A stretch of 64,000 bases of DNA from Ruminiclostridium sufflavum DSM 19573 (GCF_003208175.1 NZ_QKMR01000012.1:62001-126000); one strand, 5' to 3'. Shown: positions 35,397 to 45,122, numbered from the stretch's first letter. A program made the numbers and translations. The notes: generated by a model from the sequence alone, not told the origin.

Positions 35397-37004
35397 ATGA
35401 AGATTATTGTTACTGAAAGAATAGCAGATGATGGTATAGAACACCTCAAAAAAGACGGTCATGAGGTTGACGTTAAATATGGGATATCACATGAGGAATT
35501 GCTTCAAATAATTCAAAATTATGATTCTATTATAGTAAGAAGTGTTACAAAAATAAATGAGGAGCTCATAACAAAGGGAACAAATCTGAAGGTTGTAGGA
35601 CGTGCGGGTAATGGTGTTGATAACATAGATCTTCCTGCCTGCACAAAGAGAGGAATTATTGTTGTTAACACTCCCGAAAGCAATAGCATGGCAGCTGCCG
35701 AACTGGCTGTGGGCTTGGCATATGCAATATTCAGAAACATACCTCAGGCTCATTGGGCGGGAAAGGACAAAAAGGATTTCAGAAGAAATAAATTTTTGGG
35801 AAATGAGCTGGACCAGAAGACAGTAGGTGTAATCGGTTTAGGCAGAATAGGTTCAATTGTTGCCTCAAAATTGAAAGGATCAAATATGAGGGCTATAGCA
35901 TATGATCCGTATATAACCGATGAAAAGTTTGACAAGCTTGGGGTTGAGAGATGCGAGACTCTGAACGATTTACTCGGACAGGCAGATTTGATTACCATTC
36001 ACACTCCCAAGACAGCCGAAACAATAAACATAATTAATGAAGAGCAGATAAAGCTGTGCAAAGAAGGTGTCAGGATAGTTAATGCGGCACGGGGAGGCCT
36101 TGTTAATGAAGCTGCGCTTTATAACGGAATTAAATCCGGCAAGGTGGCAGCGGCAGCATTGGATGTACTCAGTCCTGAACCGAATTATGACAAGAAGCCT
36201 GAAGATCAGGATTACGAAAATAAGCTGTTTGAGCTTGATAATGTGATAATCACTCCTCATTTAGGTGCATCTACAGATGAAGCAAATTACAATGTCGGTA
36301 CCTGCGTTGCCGAGCTGGTGGCTGATGCGCTGAGAGGAGATATGGTCGCGGCCGTAAACATGCCTCCTATGAAAAACAGAGAGGTTGGTGAAATGAAGCC
36401 TTATGTTGACTTGGCGGAAATGCTGGGTAAAATATACTATCAGGCTGAAAAGGATACCGTTAACAAGATTGAGATACTATATAGCGGCGAATCAGCCGAA
36501 AAAGAGACAAAATTATTATCTCTGTCCGTATTAAAGGGCTTTCTTGATGTTGTGGTAAAAGAAAAGGTAAACTATGTCAATGCGGAGCTTATTGCAAAAA
36601 ATATGGGAATCTCACTGGTTGAAAGCAAAAGCTCAACCCTTGAAAAATATACAAATCTTATTACAGTCAAGTTTACAACAAAAGCAAAGACAATTGCAGT
36701 AGCCGGGACTATATTCGCAAAGCAGGAGATAAGAATTGTTGATTTCTTTGGCTACAAATTGGATTTTGACCCCACTCCGTATGTTCTGGCGATACAAAAT
36801 GTTGACCAGCCGGGTATAATCGGGCAGATAGGCACAATACTGGGAGCAAACAACATAAATATTGCTGCAATGCAATGGAGCAGGAAGCAGGGCGGTGAAA
36901 AGGCGGTTGCCTTTATAAGTGTCGACTGCGAAGTTGACACCAAGGTAATTAATCTGCTGAAGGAAATAAAGGGCGTTTTAAAGGCTACATTACTGAAATT
37001 CTAA
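35397..37004 (+). CDS. serA: D-3-phosphoglycerate dehydrogenase
   Basis: 535 residues, the long form of SerA. The NAD-binding domain has GVIGLGRIGSIVASKLKG, and the catalytic Arg and His lie in NAARGGLVNEAAL and ITPHLGASTDEA. An intervening domain and a C-terminal ACT domain (YVLAIQNVDQPGIIGQIGTI and on) follow. The ACT domain is the site of serine feedback in the family. It oxidises 3-phosphoglycerate in the first step of serine synthesis. AGGAGG precedes the ATG. It lies 87 bases after the aminotransferase and is probably in the same riboswitch-controlled transcript. Confidence 0.95.
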   Translation: MKIIVTERIADDGIEHLKKDGHEVDVKYGISHEELLQIIQNYDSIIVRSVTKINEELITKGTNLKVVGRAGNGVDNIDLPACTKRGIIVVNTPESNSMAAAELAVGLAYAIFRNIPQAHWAGKDKKDFRRNKFLGNELDQKTVGVIGLGRIGSIVASKLKGSNMRAIAYDPYITDEKFDKLGVERCETLNDLLGQADLITIHTPKTAETINIINEEQIKLCKEGVRIVNAARGGLVNEAALYNGIKSGKVAAAALDVLSPEPNYDKKPEDQDYENKLFELDNVIITPHLGASTDEANYNVGTCVAELVADALRGDMVAAVNMPPMKNREVGEMKPYVDLAEMLGKIYYQAEKDTVNKIEILYSGESAEKETKLLSLSVLKGFLDVVVKEKVNYVNAELIAKNMGISLVESKSSTLEKYTNLITVKFTTKAKTIAVAGTIFAKQEIRIVDFFGYKLDFDPTPYVLAIQNVDQPGIIGQIGTILGANNINIAAMQWSRKQGGEKAVAFISVDCEVDTKVINLLKEIKGVLKATLLKF

Positions 37005-37143
37005 AAATTAATAAAATAATGGATAGCTGCGATACGTATAATCAGTCAATTTGAAATTTTTCGTAGAAAAGTAATTAAATTTGTAATACAATATATATAT
37101 TCTTAGCATTTAGACTGCTAAATAATAACATTGGAGGAGTTAT

Positions 37144-38295
37144 ATGAAAAAATACATTTCAGCAGGTTTTGCTTTCGTTTTTGTAATGTTTTGTTTCGTG
37201 TTGCCTGTTTCAGCAGCAAACAATATCACTGAGATGCCGGATGTGAAAATAGTAATTGACGGGCAGACAGGTACATATGAAAACACACCTATCAATATGA
37301 ATAACAGAACGCTTTTACCGTTAAAGGGGATACTGGTAAAGCTGGGTGTAAGCGATGATAACGAGCATATTGCATGGAACGGTAAGGAAAAAAGTGTCAC
37401 AGTTCTAAAGGATTCAACAAAAATATATCTTAAGATAGGCAGTGAAAAGGCTTCGGTAAACGGTAAGGAAATAGTTCTGGATGCCAGTCCTGTAATATAT
37501 AACGGCAGAACATATATTCCTGTTAACTTTATTGCAAAAAGCCTTGGTATGAAGGTGGTCTGGGATGCCAGCTCCAAATCTGTACTTATAAGGGAACAGG
37601 CTGAATTTGACAATGTTAAGGCAATTATTGAGAAGTCAAATGCCGCAATGGATGCGATAAAGAGCTGCAAGGCCCATGCAGATATTAACATGGATGCAGG
37701 GCAGGGCATGAGCATTAATATGAATATGGACATGACCATTGATATGCTGCTGAAAAAGATATATATGAACATGAAAATGGATATGTCCATTATAAGCATG
37801 GATATGGATTTTTATTTTGCTGACAATACAATGTACGTGAAGAGTCCATTGACAGAGGAATGGGAAAAGACCACTATGTCAGACAGCAAATATGCTGATA
37901 TTTTTGACAGCAGCAGCAATGTAAATATATTGGATGGGTCTGATGCTTTATACGCCGGACTAAAGAAGGTCGAGAGCGAAAATCCTGATGAAATTCTTTT
38001 AGAGGGAGATGTATTTCTGGGAGAGCTGTTGAAAATGGCGAGTATGACGCAGGGAACGGATCTTTCGGATATTGTATTTAATAAATTCAACGTTAAAATA
38101 TCACTTAACAAAAATACCTACAGAATGAACAATATTATCATGGATGTAAGTTTCAGCAATTTAAGTGATGAAACGCAGGCGGAAATGAGCATAAAATGTG
38201 CTTATACCGATTATGATGCTGCTGTTGACATTGTTGTGCCTGAAGACGTAATAAACAGCGCAGTCGAGAATCCTGACCTTGCAGAGGAAATTTAA
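37144..38295 (+). CDS. Secreted protein with copper amine oxidase-like N-terminal domain
   Basis: 383 residues. There is a clear signal peptide, with likely cleavage after VSA near residue 27. Residues about 35-155 form the copper amine oxidase N-terminal-like domain common in Clostridia and Paenibacillus, thought to bind cell-wall components (NNRTLLPLKGILVKLGV and NGRTYIPVNFIAKSLGM are its two repeats). The remaining 200 residues include a strikingly Met-rich patch (about 190-222) and resemble DUF6612-type lipoprotein domains. The enzyme domain of true copper amine oxidases is absent. GGAGGAG precedes the ATG. Confidence 0.82.
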   Translation: MKKYISAGFAFVFVMFCFVLPVSAANNITEMPDVKIVIDGQTGTYENTPINMNNRTLLPLKGILVKLGVSDDNEHIAWNGKEKSVTVLKDSTKIYLKIGSEKASVNGKEIVLDASPVIYNGRTYIPVNFIAKSLGMKVVWDASSKSVLIREQAEFDNVKAIIEKSNAAMDAIKSCKAHADINMDAGQGMSINMNMDMTIDMLLKKIYMNMKMDMSIISMDMDFYFADNTMYVKSPLTEEWEKTTMSDSKYADIFDSSSNVNILDGSDALYAGLKKVESENPDEILLEGDVFLGELLKMASMTQGTDLSDIVFNKFNVKISLNKNTYRMNNIIMDVSFSNLSDETQAEMSIKCAYTDYDAAVDIVVPEDVINSAVENPDLAEEI

Positions 38296-38350
38296 AGATA
38301 CATAAACAATAAAAATATGCAAATGGAGTTGATACCTTCTCAGCTTCATA

Positions 38351-38391
38351 AAGTCAATTACTATCGGCTTTCAGCCGATAGTAATTGACTT
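38351..38391 (+). repeat. Repeat copy A: 41-base near-perfect palindrome
   Basis: AAGTCAATTACTATCGGCT and its exact reverse complement are separated by only three bases. It may act as a terminator for the preceding gene, but its ends match those of four other intergenic copies (47.5, 53.2, 57.1 and 57.3 kb), so I class it as a solo end-to-end member of that family. Confidence 0.85.
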
Positions 38392-38738
38392 TGCATATTT
38401 TGTCTGAATAAATCTGAACAGGACATGCCTGTATTCTTATCTGTTTCAATTAAAATCTGAAATGCAAAGTCTAATGAAATTTTCATGTAAACATATACAA
38501 AACTTTTTCCCTATAAATTGCTTAATTTGTTCATTTATATGTAAGACATATATAAATTAATTGAGTATAATTAAGAAGTTTATATATATTATATATTTAT
38601 ATATATTATAAATTGGGAATGAAATATTGATGTGAATAAATAACTCAGCTGCCCTTTTAAAAATTGCAGGTGCTCATACCTATCAATGGAGGCTGGGTTG
38701 GGAATAATTGAATTATGCGGTAAAGAGAGGAGTTACGG
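38392..38738 (+). other. AT-rich region before the ABC exporter genes
   Basis: Very AT-rich, with repeated TATATAT tracts near 38580-38615 and no credible ORF. It probably contains the exporter promoter, but no convincing -35/-10 pair was chosen. AGAGAGGAG immediately precedes the exporter start. Confidence 0.5.
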
Positions 38739-40994
38739 ATGGTTAAATTATTAAAGCACTTGAAGCCTCATATAATAACAATTATCTGTATAATTGGATT
38801 TTTGTTGATTCAGGCTATATGTGAGCTTTCACTGCCTGATTACATGTCAGACATTGTAAATGTCGGTATTCAGCAGGGAGGAGTTGAGAATGCGGTTCCT
38901 GAAGCAATAAGAAAAAGTGAAATGGACAAGATTACCTTTTTTATGAGTGAAGATGACAAGTCAAGGGTACTTGACAAATATACATTGATAGATAAAAGCA
39001 ATCCTTCAAATGATGATACCGGTAAATATTTAAAGAGCTATCCTGAAATAAAAAACAATGACGTTTATATTCTTAATACGGACGATGAAGAAATTATTAA
39101 AGAGCTCAATACTATAATGGGAAAGTCAATATTAATTATTCAGACTATTGAGCAAAGAGGCATGACAGATATGAATGTCGGTTCTCAGGGAAGCAGTGCA
39201 AACCCCCTTGCCATGTTATCACAGATACCAAAGGATGCCGACCCGTTCGCTATATTGGCTAAGATGCCTAAAGAACAGCTGGAAGCTATAAAAAAGCTGG
39301 CTGATGAAAAGTTTGAGCAAATGCCCGAGAGCATTATTACGCAGGGCTCGGTTCCTTATGTTAAGGCTGGGTACGAAGCCTTGGGAAGAGACACAGGCAA
39401 GCTGCAGACAAATTATATACTTTATGCGGGCTTAATTATGCTGCTTATATCCTTTATCAGTTTAAGCGCTACAGTAATTGGAAGCCTGCTGGCTGCAAGA
39501 GTTGCAGCCGGACTGAGCAAGAGCCTGAGAAAAGCTGTATTTGAAAATGTTGTAAGCTTTTCTAATACAGAGTTTGATAAGTTTTCCACATCTTCCCTTA
39601 TAACACGAAGCACAAACGATATTCAACAGGTTCAGACTTTTATCGTCATGCTTCTCAGAATAGTTTTCTATGCTCCTATTTTGGGGATTGGCGGTGTTAT
39701 AAAGGTAATGCATACGGATACTCAGATGTCATGGATTATCGGAGTAGGAGTATTGGCAATGATGTCACTGGTTGTGGTGCTGTTTGTGGTTGCAATGCCA
39801 AAATTCAGGAGTATGCAGAGGCTGGTTGACAGGCTGAACCTTGTAACCCGTGAGTCTCTTACAGGAATGCTTGTTGTTCGTGCCTTCAGTACACAGAGAT
39901 ATGAAGAAAAGAAGTTTGACGGGGCAAATACGGATTTTACCCGCACAAACCTGTTTGTAACAAGAGCGATGGCTGCCATGATGCCGGTAATGATGCTTGT
40001 AATGAATGGCATTACGCTTCTTATTGTATGGGTTGGCGCACACCAGATAGATTTGGGCAATATGCAGGTCGGCAATATGATGGCATTCATGCAGTATGCT
40101 ATGCAGATAATAGTATCATTTCTGATGATTTCTGTTGTTTCTATAATTTTACCGCGTGCATCAGTTTCTATTGCACGTATAGCGGAGGTTTTGAATACAA
40201 AGAGTGTAATTGGAGCTCCTGAAAGGGCAAAGGAATTTAACAGGGACCTTAAAGGCTGTGTTGAATTCAGAAATGTATCCTTTAAATATCCCGGCGCGGA
40301 CGATGATGTGCTTACAGACATAAGCTTTACTGCAAAAGCCGGTGAGACAACGGCATTTATAGGAAGTACGGGAAGCGGAAAATCTACCCTTATAAACTTG
40401 ATTCCTCGTTTTTATGATATTACGGGAGGAGAGCTTTTAGTGGATGGAGTGGATATAAGAGAGGCTTCTCTGCATGATTTGAGAGACAGGATTGGTTATG
40501 TACCGCAAAAAGGCATATTGTTTTCAGGTACAATTGAAAGCAATTTAAAATACGGATATGAAGGCGCTTCGGAGGATGAACTCAGAAATGCCGCTGAAAT
40601 TGCTCAGGCAATGGAATTTATAAATGAGAAGGAAGAGGGCTTCAATACCGAAATATCCCAAGGAGGAACAAATGTTTCGGGAGGGCAGAAGCAGAGACTG
40701 TCAATAGCACGTGCTCTTGTAAAGAAGCCGGAAATATTTATTTTTGACGATAGCTTTTCAGCATTGGACTTTAAAACAGATGCGGCACTTAGAAAAGCCT
40801 TGAAGGAAAAAACAGGCAATGCCACAGTGCTGGTGGTTGCTCAAAGAATAAGCACGGTAATGAATGCAAATCAGATTCTGGTACTGGATGAAGGCAAGGT
40901 TGCAGGAAGGGGTACACATAAGGAATTGATGGAAAGCTGCGAGGTGTACCAGCAAATTGCATTATCACAGCTATCAAAGGAGGAATTAGCATGA
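38739..40994 (+). CDS. Heterodimeric ABC exporter, half with large extracellular insert and degenerate ATP site
   Basis: 751 residues. The usual six-helix exporter core is interrupted after the first helix by an insert of about 190 residues (roughly 36-223), predicted to be extracytoplasmic. The ATPase has Walker A GSTGSGKS (542-549, K548) and signature VSGGQKQR. The catalytic Glu after Walker B is Asp671 (FIFDDSFSALD) and the switch His is Gln702 (VVAQRIS). These changes mark a non-hydrolytic site, as expected for one half of a heterodimeric multidrug or lipid-type exporter. The partner gene follows and carries the matching altered signature. The substrate is unknown. Confidence 0.88.
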   Translation: MVKLLKHLKPHIITIICIIGFLLIQAICELSLPDYMSDIVNVGIQQGGVENAVPEAIRKSEMDKITFFMSEDDKSRVLDKYTLIDKSNPSNDDTGKYLKSYPEIKNNDVYILNTDDEEIIKELNTIMGKSILIIQTIEQRGMTDMNVGSQGSSANPLAMLSQIPKDADPFAILAKMPKEQLEAIKKLADEKFEQMPESIITQGSVPYVKAGYEALGRDTGKLQTNYILYAGLIMLLISFISLSATVIGSLLAARVAAGLSKSLRKAVFENVVSFSNTEFDKFSTSSLITRSTNDIQQVQTFIVMLLRIVFYAPILGIGGVIKVMHTDTQMSWIIGVGVLAMMSLVVVLFVVAMPKFRSMQRLVDRLNLVTRESLTGMLVVRAFSTQRYEEKKFDGANTDFTRTNLFVTRAMAAMMPVMMLVMNGITLLIVWVGAHQIDLGNMQVGNMMAFMQYAMQIIVSFLMISVVSIILPRASVSIARIAEVLNTKSVIGAPERAKEFNRDLKGCVEFRNVSFKYPGADDDVLTDISFTAKAGETTAFIGSTGSGKSTLINLIPRFYDITGGELLVDGVDIREASLHDLRDRIGYVPQKGILFSGTIESNLKYGYEGASEDELRNAAEIAQAMEFINEKEEGFNTEISQGGTNVSGGQKQRLSIARALVKKPEIFIFDDSFSALDFKTDAALRKALKEKTGNATVLVVAQRISTVMNANQILVLDEGKVAGRGTHKELMESCEVYQQIALSQLSKEELA

Positions 40995-41086
40995 AAAAAA
41001 ATTATGTGGGCTGTAAAACAGAAGTGTACCGCCACGATAGCTACACCAATTTATTATGCCGAAAGTTGGCGTGGAGGTTAGCATGA
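40991..41086 (+). CDS. Hidden 31-codon gene between the two exporter halves
   Basis: A strong AAAGGAGG (40978-40985) is placed exactly for the ATG at 40991, which overlaps the stop of the first exporter gene (ATGA). The 31-residue frame (starts MKKNYVGCKTEVYRH, ends CRKLAWRLA) stops in a second ATGA overlap with the start of the next exporter gene at 41083. Such double overlap suggests real translation, either as a small protein or purely as a coupling device. The peptide is basic with two Cys and no membrane segment. Confidence 0.6.
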   Translation: MKKNYVGCKTEVYRHDSYTNLLCRKLAWRLA

Positions 41087-42957
41087 GCAAACATTCAGAT
41101 AATACGCAGTCTAAAAACAGGAGAAGGCATATGCCCGGAATGGGCGGCGGTCCGATAGGCATGAAGAATAATGAAAAGGCAAAAAATTTCAAGGAAACAA
41201 TGAAAAGACTTCTTGCCTATATGAAGCCGTATATGCCGATGATTATTATTGCTTTGATGCTTGCAATCGGCAGTGCTGCCTTTTCGATTGCAGGTCCTAA
41301 GGTTCTTGGCAATGCAGTTACAAAAATATTTGAGGGCCTTGTGGCAAAGGTTGGCGGAACAGGCACCGGCATAGACTTTGGGTATATAGGAAGCAGACTG
41401 TTAATCCTTGCAGGACTATATGCAGCAAGCTCACTGTTTTCATTTGTTCAGGGGTATATGATGGCAGGCGTGTCGCAAAAGGTCTCCTACAACCTGAGAA
41501 AGGAAATCTCTGAGAAAATAAATCGGATGCCGCTAAAATATTTTGACAAAAATACACACGGAGAGGTTTTATCAAGGGTTACAAATGATGTGGATACAGT
41601 CAGCCAAACATTGAATCAAAGCTTGTCCCAGATTATAACATCTGTAACTATGCTTATAGGTATATTGATAATGATGCTTACTATAAGCTGGCTGATGACG
41701 CTGGCATCTGTATTAATTCTTCCGTTGTCTGTTATATTTATATCCTTAATAGTAAAAAAGTCACAGAAATATTTTAAATCCCAGCAGGAATATCTGGGAC
41801 ATGTAAACGGGCATGTGGAGGAAATATTCGGCGGGCACAATATAATGAAGGCTTTTAACGGAGAAAAGAAGGCCCTTGACACATTTGACAAGCTCAATGA
41901 TACTCTTTACACCTCTGCGTGGAAATCACAGTTTTTATCGGGAATGATGATGCCTATAATTTTCTTTGTGGGTAATCTGGGCTATGTTATGGTTTCAATT
42001 CTCGGAGGATGGCTTGCAATTAGGAATACAATAGCAGTTGGAGATATTCTTGCGTTTGTTCAATATGTACGTCAATTCTCCCAGCCTCTGGGTCAGGTTG
42101 CACAGGTTGCAAATGTTTTGCAGTCAACTGCTGCAGCGGCGGAGAGGGTATTTGAATTTTTGGGTGAAGAAGAGGAAACCGAGGATATAGAAAAGCCTGT
42201 GGGCACAGATAAAATAAAAGGCGGCGTTACATTTGAAAAGGTTCATTTTGGATATAATGCTGAAAATATAATAATAAACAATTTTTCGGCAGATATAAAG
42301 CCCGGTCAGAGAGTGGCGATAGTAGGCCCCACAGGTGCGGGAAAGACAACAATGGTAAAATTGCTGATGCGCTTCTATGACTTGAATGACGGAGATATAT
42401 ATGTTGACGGAAGCAAAATATCAGATTTCAGGAGAAACGATCTGCGTGGCTTATTTGGCATGGTGCTTCAGGATACATGGCTTTTTAACGGAACAATCAT
42501 GGAGAATATACGTTACGGGAAAACGGATGCAACTGATGAAGAGGTTATTAAGGCTGCAAAAGCAGCTCATGCCCATCATTTCATAAAGACGCTGCCTGAC
42601 GGCTATAATATGGTGCTCAATGAGGAGGCAAGCAATGTATCTCAGGGGCAGAAGCAGCTTCTTACAATAGCCCGTGCTATTTTATCCGACCCTAAGATTC
42701 TTATTCTGGATGAAGCGACCAGCTCTGTTGATACCCGTACCGAGGTACTTATTCAAAAGGCTATGGAAAACCTTATGAAAGATAGAACAAGCTTTATAAT
42801 AGCTCACAGATTATCAACAATCAGGGATGCTGACCTTATATTGGTCATGAAGGACGGAGACATAGAAGAGCAGGGGACACATGAGCAATTGCTGGCAGAG
42901 GACGGCTTTTACGCTTCACTGTATAACAGTCAGTTTGAAAATAATGAGGCTTCGTAA
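41083..42957 (+). CDS. Heterodimeric ABC exporter, catalytic half
   Basis: 624 residues from the ATG at 41083, which has GTGGAGG upstream; the frame opens at 41056. A basic, Gly/Met-rich N-terminal tail (RRRHMPGMGGGPIGMKNN) precedes six membrane helices and an ATPase domain. Walker A (GPTGAGKTT), Walker B with Glu (LILDEATSSVD) and switch His (IIAHRLS) are canonical. The signature reads NVSQGQKQL instead of LSGGQ. Since each site combines one subunit's Walker motifs with the other's signature, this altered signature pairs with the degenerate Walker B of the upstream half and gives one active and one inactive site. Confidence 0.9.
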   Translation: MSKHSDNTQSKNRRRHMPGMGGGPIGMKNNEKAKNFKETMKRLLAYMKPYMPMIIIALMLAIGSAAFSIAGPKVLGNAVTKIFEGLVAKVGGTGTGIDFGYIGSRLLILAGLYAASSLFSFVQGYMMAGVSQKVSYNLRKEISEKINRMPLKYFDKNTHGEVLSRVTNDVDTVSQTLNQSLSQIITSVTMLIGILIMMLTISWLMTLASVLILPLSVIFISLIVKKSQKYFKSQQEYLGHVNGHVEEIFGGHNIMKAFNGEKKALDTFDKLNDTLYTSAWKSQFLSGMMMPIIFFVGNLGYVMVSILGGWLAIRNTIAVGDILAFVQYVRQFSQPLGQVAQVANVLQSTAAAAERVFEFLGEEEETEDIEKPVGTDKIKGGVTFEKVHFGYNAENIIINNFSADIKPGQRVAIVGPTGAGKTTMVKLLMRFYDLNDGDIYVDGSKISDFRRNDLRGLFGMVLQDTWLFNGTIMENIRYGKTDATDEEVIKAAKAAHAHHFIKTLPDGYNMVLNEEASNVSQGQKQLLTIARAILSDPKILILDEATSSVDTRTEVLIQKAMENLMKDRTSFIIAHRLSTIRDADLILVMKDGDIEEQGTHEQLLAEDGFYASLYNSQFENNEAS

Positions 42958-43020
42958 TATTGTCAGATTAAATGAAATATTACAATTAAACATTATATAG
43001 CATTAATCATTATACAAAGG

Positions 43021-43062
43021 GCCTGCACCTTATGAATTTATTTATGGGGGTAGGCTTTTTTG
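43021..43062 (+). terminator. Terminator of the exporter operon
   Basis: GCCTGCACC pairs with the downstream GGGGTAGGC (imperfectly) and is followed by six T residues. Confidence 0.78.
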
Positions 43063-43181
43063 CGGCAGGAAGCCACCCTATGGTTTTGCTTAACAATTAA
43101 ATAGATGGATATAATTAATATATGTAAAAAAGCAAGGGAATTAATGATATTAAATAATTTTAAGACTTTTGGAGAGTACCT

Positions 43182-44642
43182 ATGAAGCCTTTGGAGCGAA
43201 ATTTTACAGCCTTTGTAAACTACTTCTTGAGAATTTTATTTTTTCTTATATTGCTGGGCAGTATTATTATAGCAATTGGAGTCTTGGTAAGGCTATCAAA
43301 AACAGAGGTAACCGTTTTATTTCTTTGTGCGTTACTTTTGCTGGCAGTGAGCATGGGGGCGGCATACTTTGTTTACAGGTATTTGAAATATGAGAGAAAT
43401 TATACGGCTGCAATTGCAGTAATAATAGGTGTTTCTTTAATATTAAGGGTTTGCTGGATTTTATTTTCAGATGTTAAGCCCTTTTCGGATTTCAGCCTGA
43501 TATATGATTCGGGAGCGAGGTTCGCCGACGGAGAATACTGGGTTTTTAAAGGGACAAGCTATATAGCAAGGTTTCCCCACCTGACAATGTTAACAATATA
43601 TTCAGGGATATTTCAAAAGGTATTCACAAATGCGCTATTGGGTATTAAACTGGTGAATACTGTATTATCGGTGATAAGTGTTTACATTATTTACTTAATT
43701 GGCGGGGAATTGTATAATAACAAGTCTGAAGGAATTTGGTGCGCTTTTGCGGCAAGCCTTTTTCCGCCTTTTATTTTATATAATTCAGTGGTTTGCTCTG
43801 AAAATATAGCCATGCCCTTCTTTCTGGGGAGTATATACATTTTTATATTAGTTGTTAACGGAAAAAGGAATCTGACATGGCTTTTTTTCTCAGGAATCCT
43901 TTTATCCTTGGGCAATCTGTTCAGAATGGTTGCTTATGTTGTTGCTATAGCATATATTATGTATCTGGCAATATATTGGCAAAAGAAAAAGCTTATAAAG
44001 TCATGTGCTATAATATTAATGGCCTTCTTTATTCCTCTATATATTACAAACCTGCTCCTGATGAGCTCAGGCATTACAGAGTATCCGCTGTGGAAGGGCA
44101 GAGAGCCTTCTATAACCTCGGTTTTGAAAGGAACTAATATTGATACCTTGGGCATGTGGAACGAGGAAGACAGCAAGGTAGCCGAAAGGTATGATTATAA
44201 CTACGGAGCAGTAGAGACAGCAGCAAAAGAGATCATTAAAGCAAGATTAACTGATACGCCGTTTTACAAGCTTTTAGCCTTCTATGCAATGAAGTTTGCA
44301 GCGCAGTGGTCCTCAGGGGACTTTTCTGCGGTATATTGGTCCACCGGCAGAATTGAAATATTAGGTACAGCTGCCAGCTTCAGTACGCTTGTGTTTTTCT
44401 ATGCTCAGATATTATTTATAATAATAATTTTATTTGCACTCAGAGGCTTGTTTAACCGCAGGCAATACATGGAAAATAAGGTGATAAACCTGTTTTATAT
44501 AATTTTTTGCGGATATGGGTTATTTTATTTAATAACTGAGCAGCAGCCAAGATATGGATATATAGTTTCTTGGATATTTATAATATTGATGTTCACTTAT
44601 ACCAAGAGATGTAAAGAGCTTGTCCATGAAGATAAATTTTAA
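43182..44642 (+). CDS. Polytopic membrane glycosyltransferase (GT39/ArnT-like)
   Basis: 486 residues with about eleven membrane segments. The layout is that of the GT-C fold: a large first extracytoplasmic loop with acidic residues (SDVKPFSDFSLIYDSGARFADGEYW) after the second or third helix, repeated hydrophobic spans and a C-terminal loop. Such enzymes transfer a sugar from a polyprenyl-phosphate carrier to protein, lipid or wall polymer outside the membrane. Acceptor and sugar are unknown. GGAGAG precedes the ATG. It overlaps the next small membrane-protein gene by 17 bases, suggesting joint function. Confidence 0.75.
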   Translation: MKPLERNFTAFVNYFLRILFFLILLGSIIIAIGVLVRLSKTEVTVLFLCALLLLAVSMGAAYFVYRYLKYERNYTAAIAVIIGVSLILRVCWILFSDVKPFSDFSLIYDSGARFADGEYWVFKGTSYIARFPHLTMLTIYSGIFQKVFTNALLGIKLVNTVLSVISVYIIYLIGGELYNNKSEGIWCAFAASLFPPFILYNSVVCSENIAMPFFLGSIYIFILVVNGKRNLTWLFFSGILLSLGNLFRMVAYVVAIAYIMYLAIYWQKKKLIKSCAIILMAFFIPLYITNLLLMSSGITEYPLWKGREPSITSVLKGTNIDTLGMWNEEDSKVAERYDYNYGAVETAAKEIIKARLTDTPFYKLLAFYAMKFAAQWSSGDFSAVYWSTGRIEILGTAASFSTLVFFYAQILFIIIILFALRGLFNRRQYMENKVINLFYIIFCGYGLFYLITEQQPRYGYIVSWIFIILMFTYTKRCKELVHEDKF

Positions 44643-45000
44643 ATATATTTGTGCTTTCCTGATTTTGCTTGCAACGGAAATATTTATAGGGCTTTTTGTA
44701 AGAGATGCGATTATTCGGCCATACATAGGCGATGCTCTTGTTGTTATATTAATGTATGCTTTTATAAGAGGAATTGTACAGAAAAATATCAGGTTTTTAC
44801 CTATATATCTGTTTTTCTTTGCCTCAGCTGTTGAATTGACGCAATATTATCATCTTGCAGATGTACTGCATGTACGGAATAACAGGATTATTTCGGCTGT
44901 TATAGGCACCTCCTTCGATATAAAGGACATTTTCTGCTATCTGGCTGCAGCTGTAATTTTGTTAATATGGGAGCGGGTGCGGTTTCGGAGAAGTAAATAA
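44626..45000 (+). CDS. DUF2809-family small membrane protein
   Basis: 124 residues from the ATG at 44626; a TTG at 44620 is possible. Four hydrophobic segments and the family-like pattern RPYIGDALVVILMYAFIRG and ASAVELTQYYHLADVLHVR are visible. The function is unknown. It overlaps the end of the GT39-like gene and is closed by a terminator, so the two form a unit. Confidence 0.78.
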   Translation: MKINFKYICAFLILLATEIFIGLFVRDAIIRPYIGDALVVILMYAFIRGIVQKNIRFLPIYLFFFASAVELTQYYHLADVLHVRNNRIISAVIGTSFDIKDIFCYLAAAVILLIWERVRFRRSK

Positions 45001-45011
45001 ATTAATTCTTC

Positions 45012-45047
45012 AAAAAAGTCATTACCTGTATTCAGGCAATGACTTTT
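45012..45047 (+). terminator. Terminator after the DUF2809 gene
   Basis: AAAAAGTCATTACCTG and CAGGCAATGACTTTTT pair over 16 bases with one mismatch around TATT. The arms are A-rich and T-rich, so it could work in both directions. Confidence 0.85.
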
Positions 45048-45122
45048 TGAGAAGTTTGTGTATAGGGGTTACCACAAAATTTATTTTTGAATTTAATTGC
45101 TCTGCTTTTATAAATATCGACA

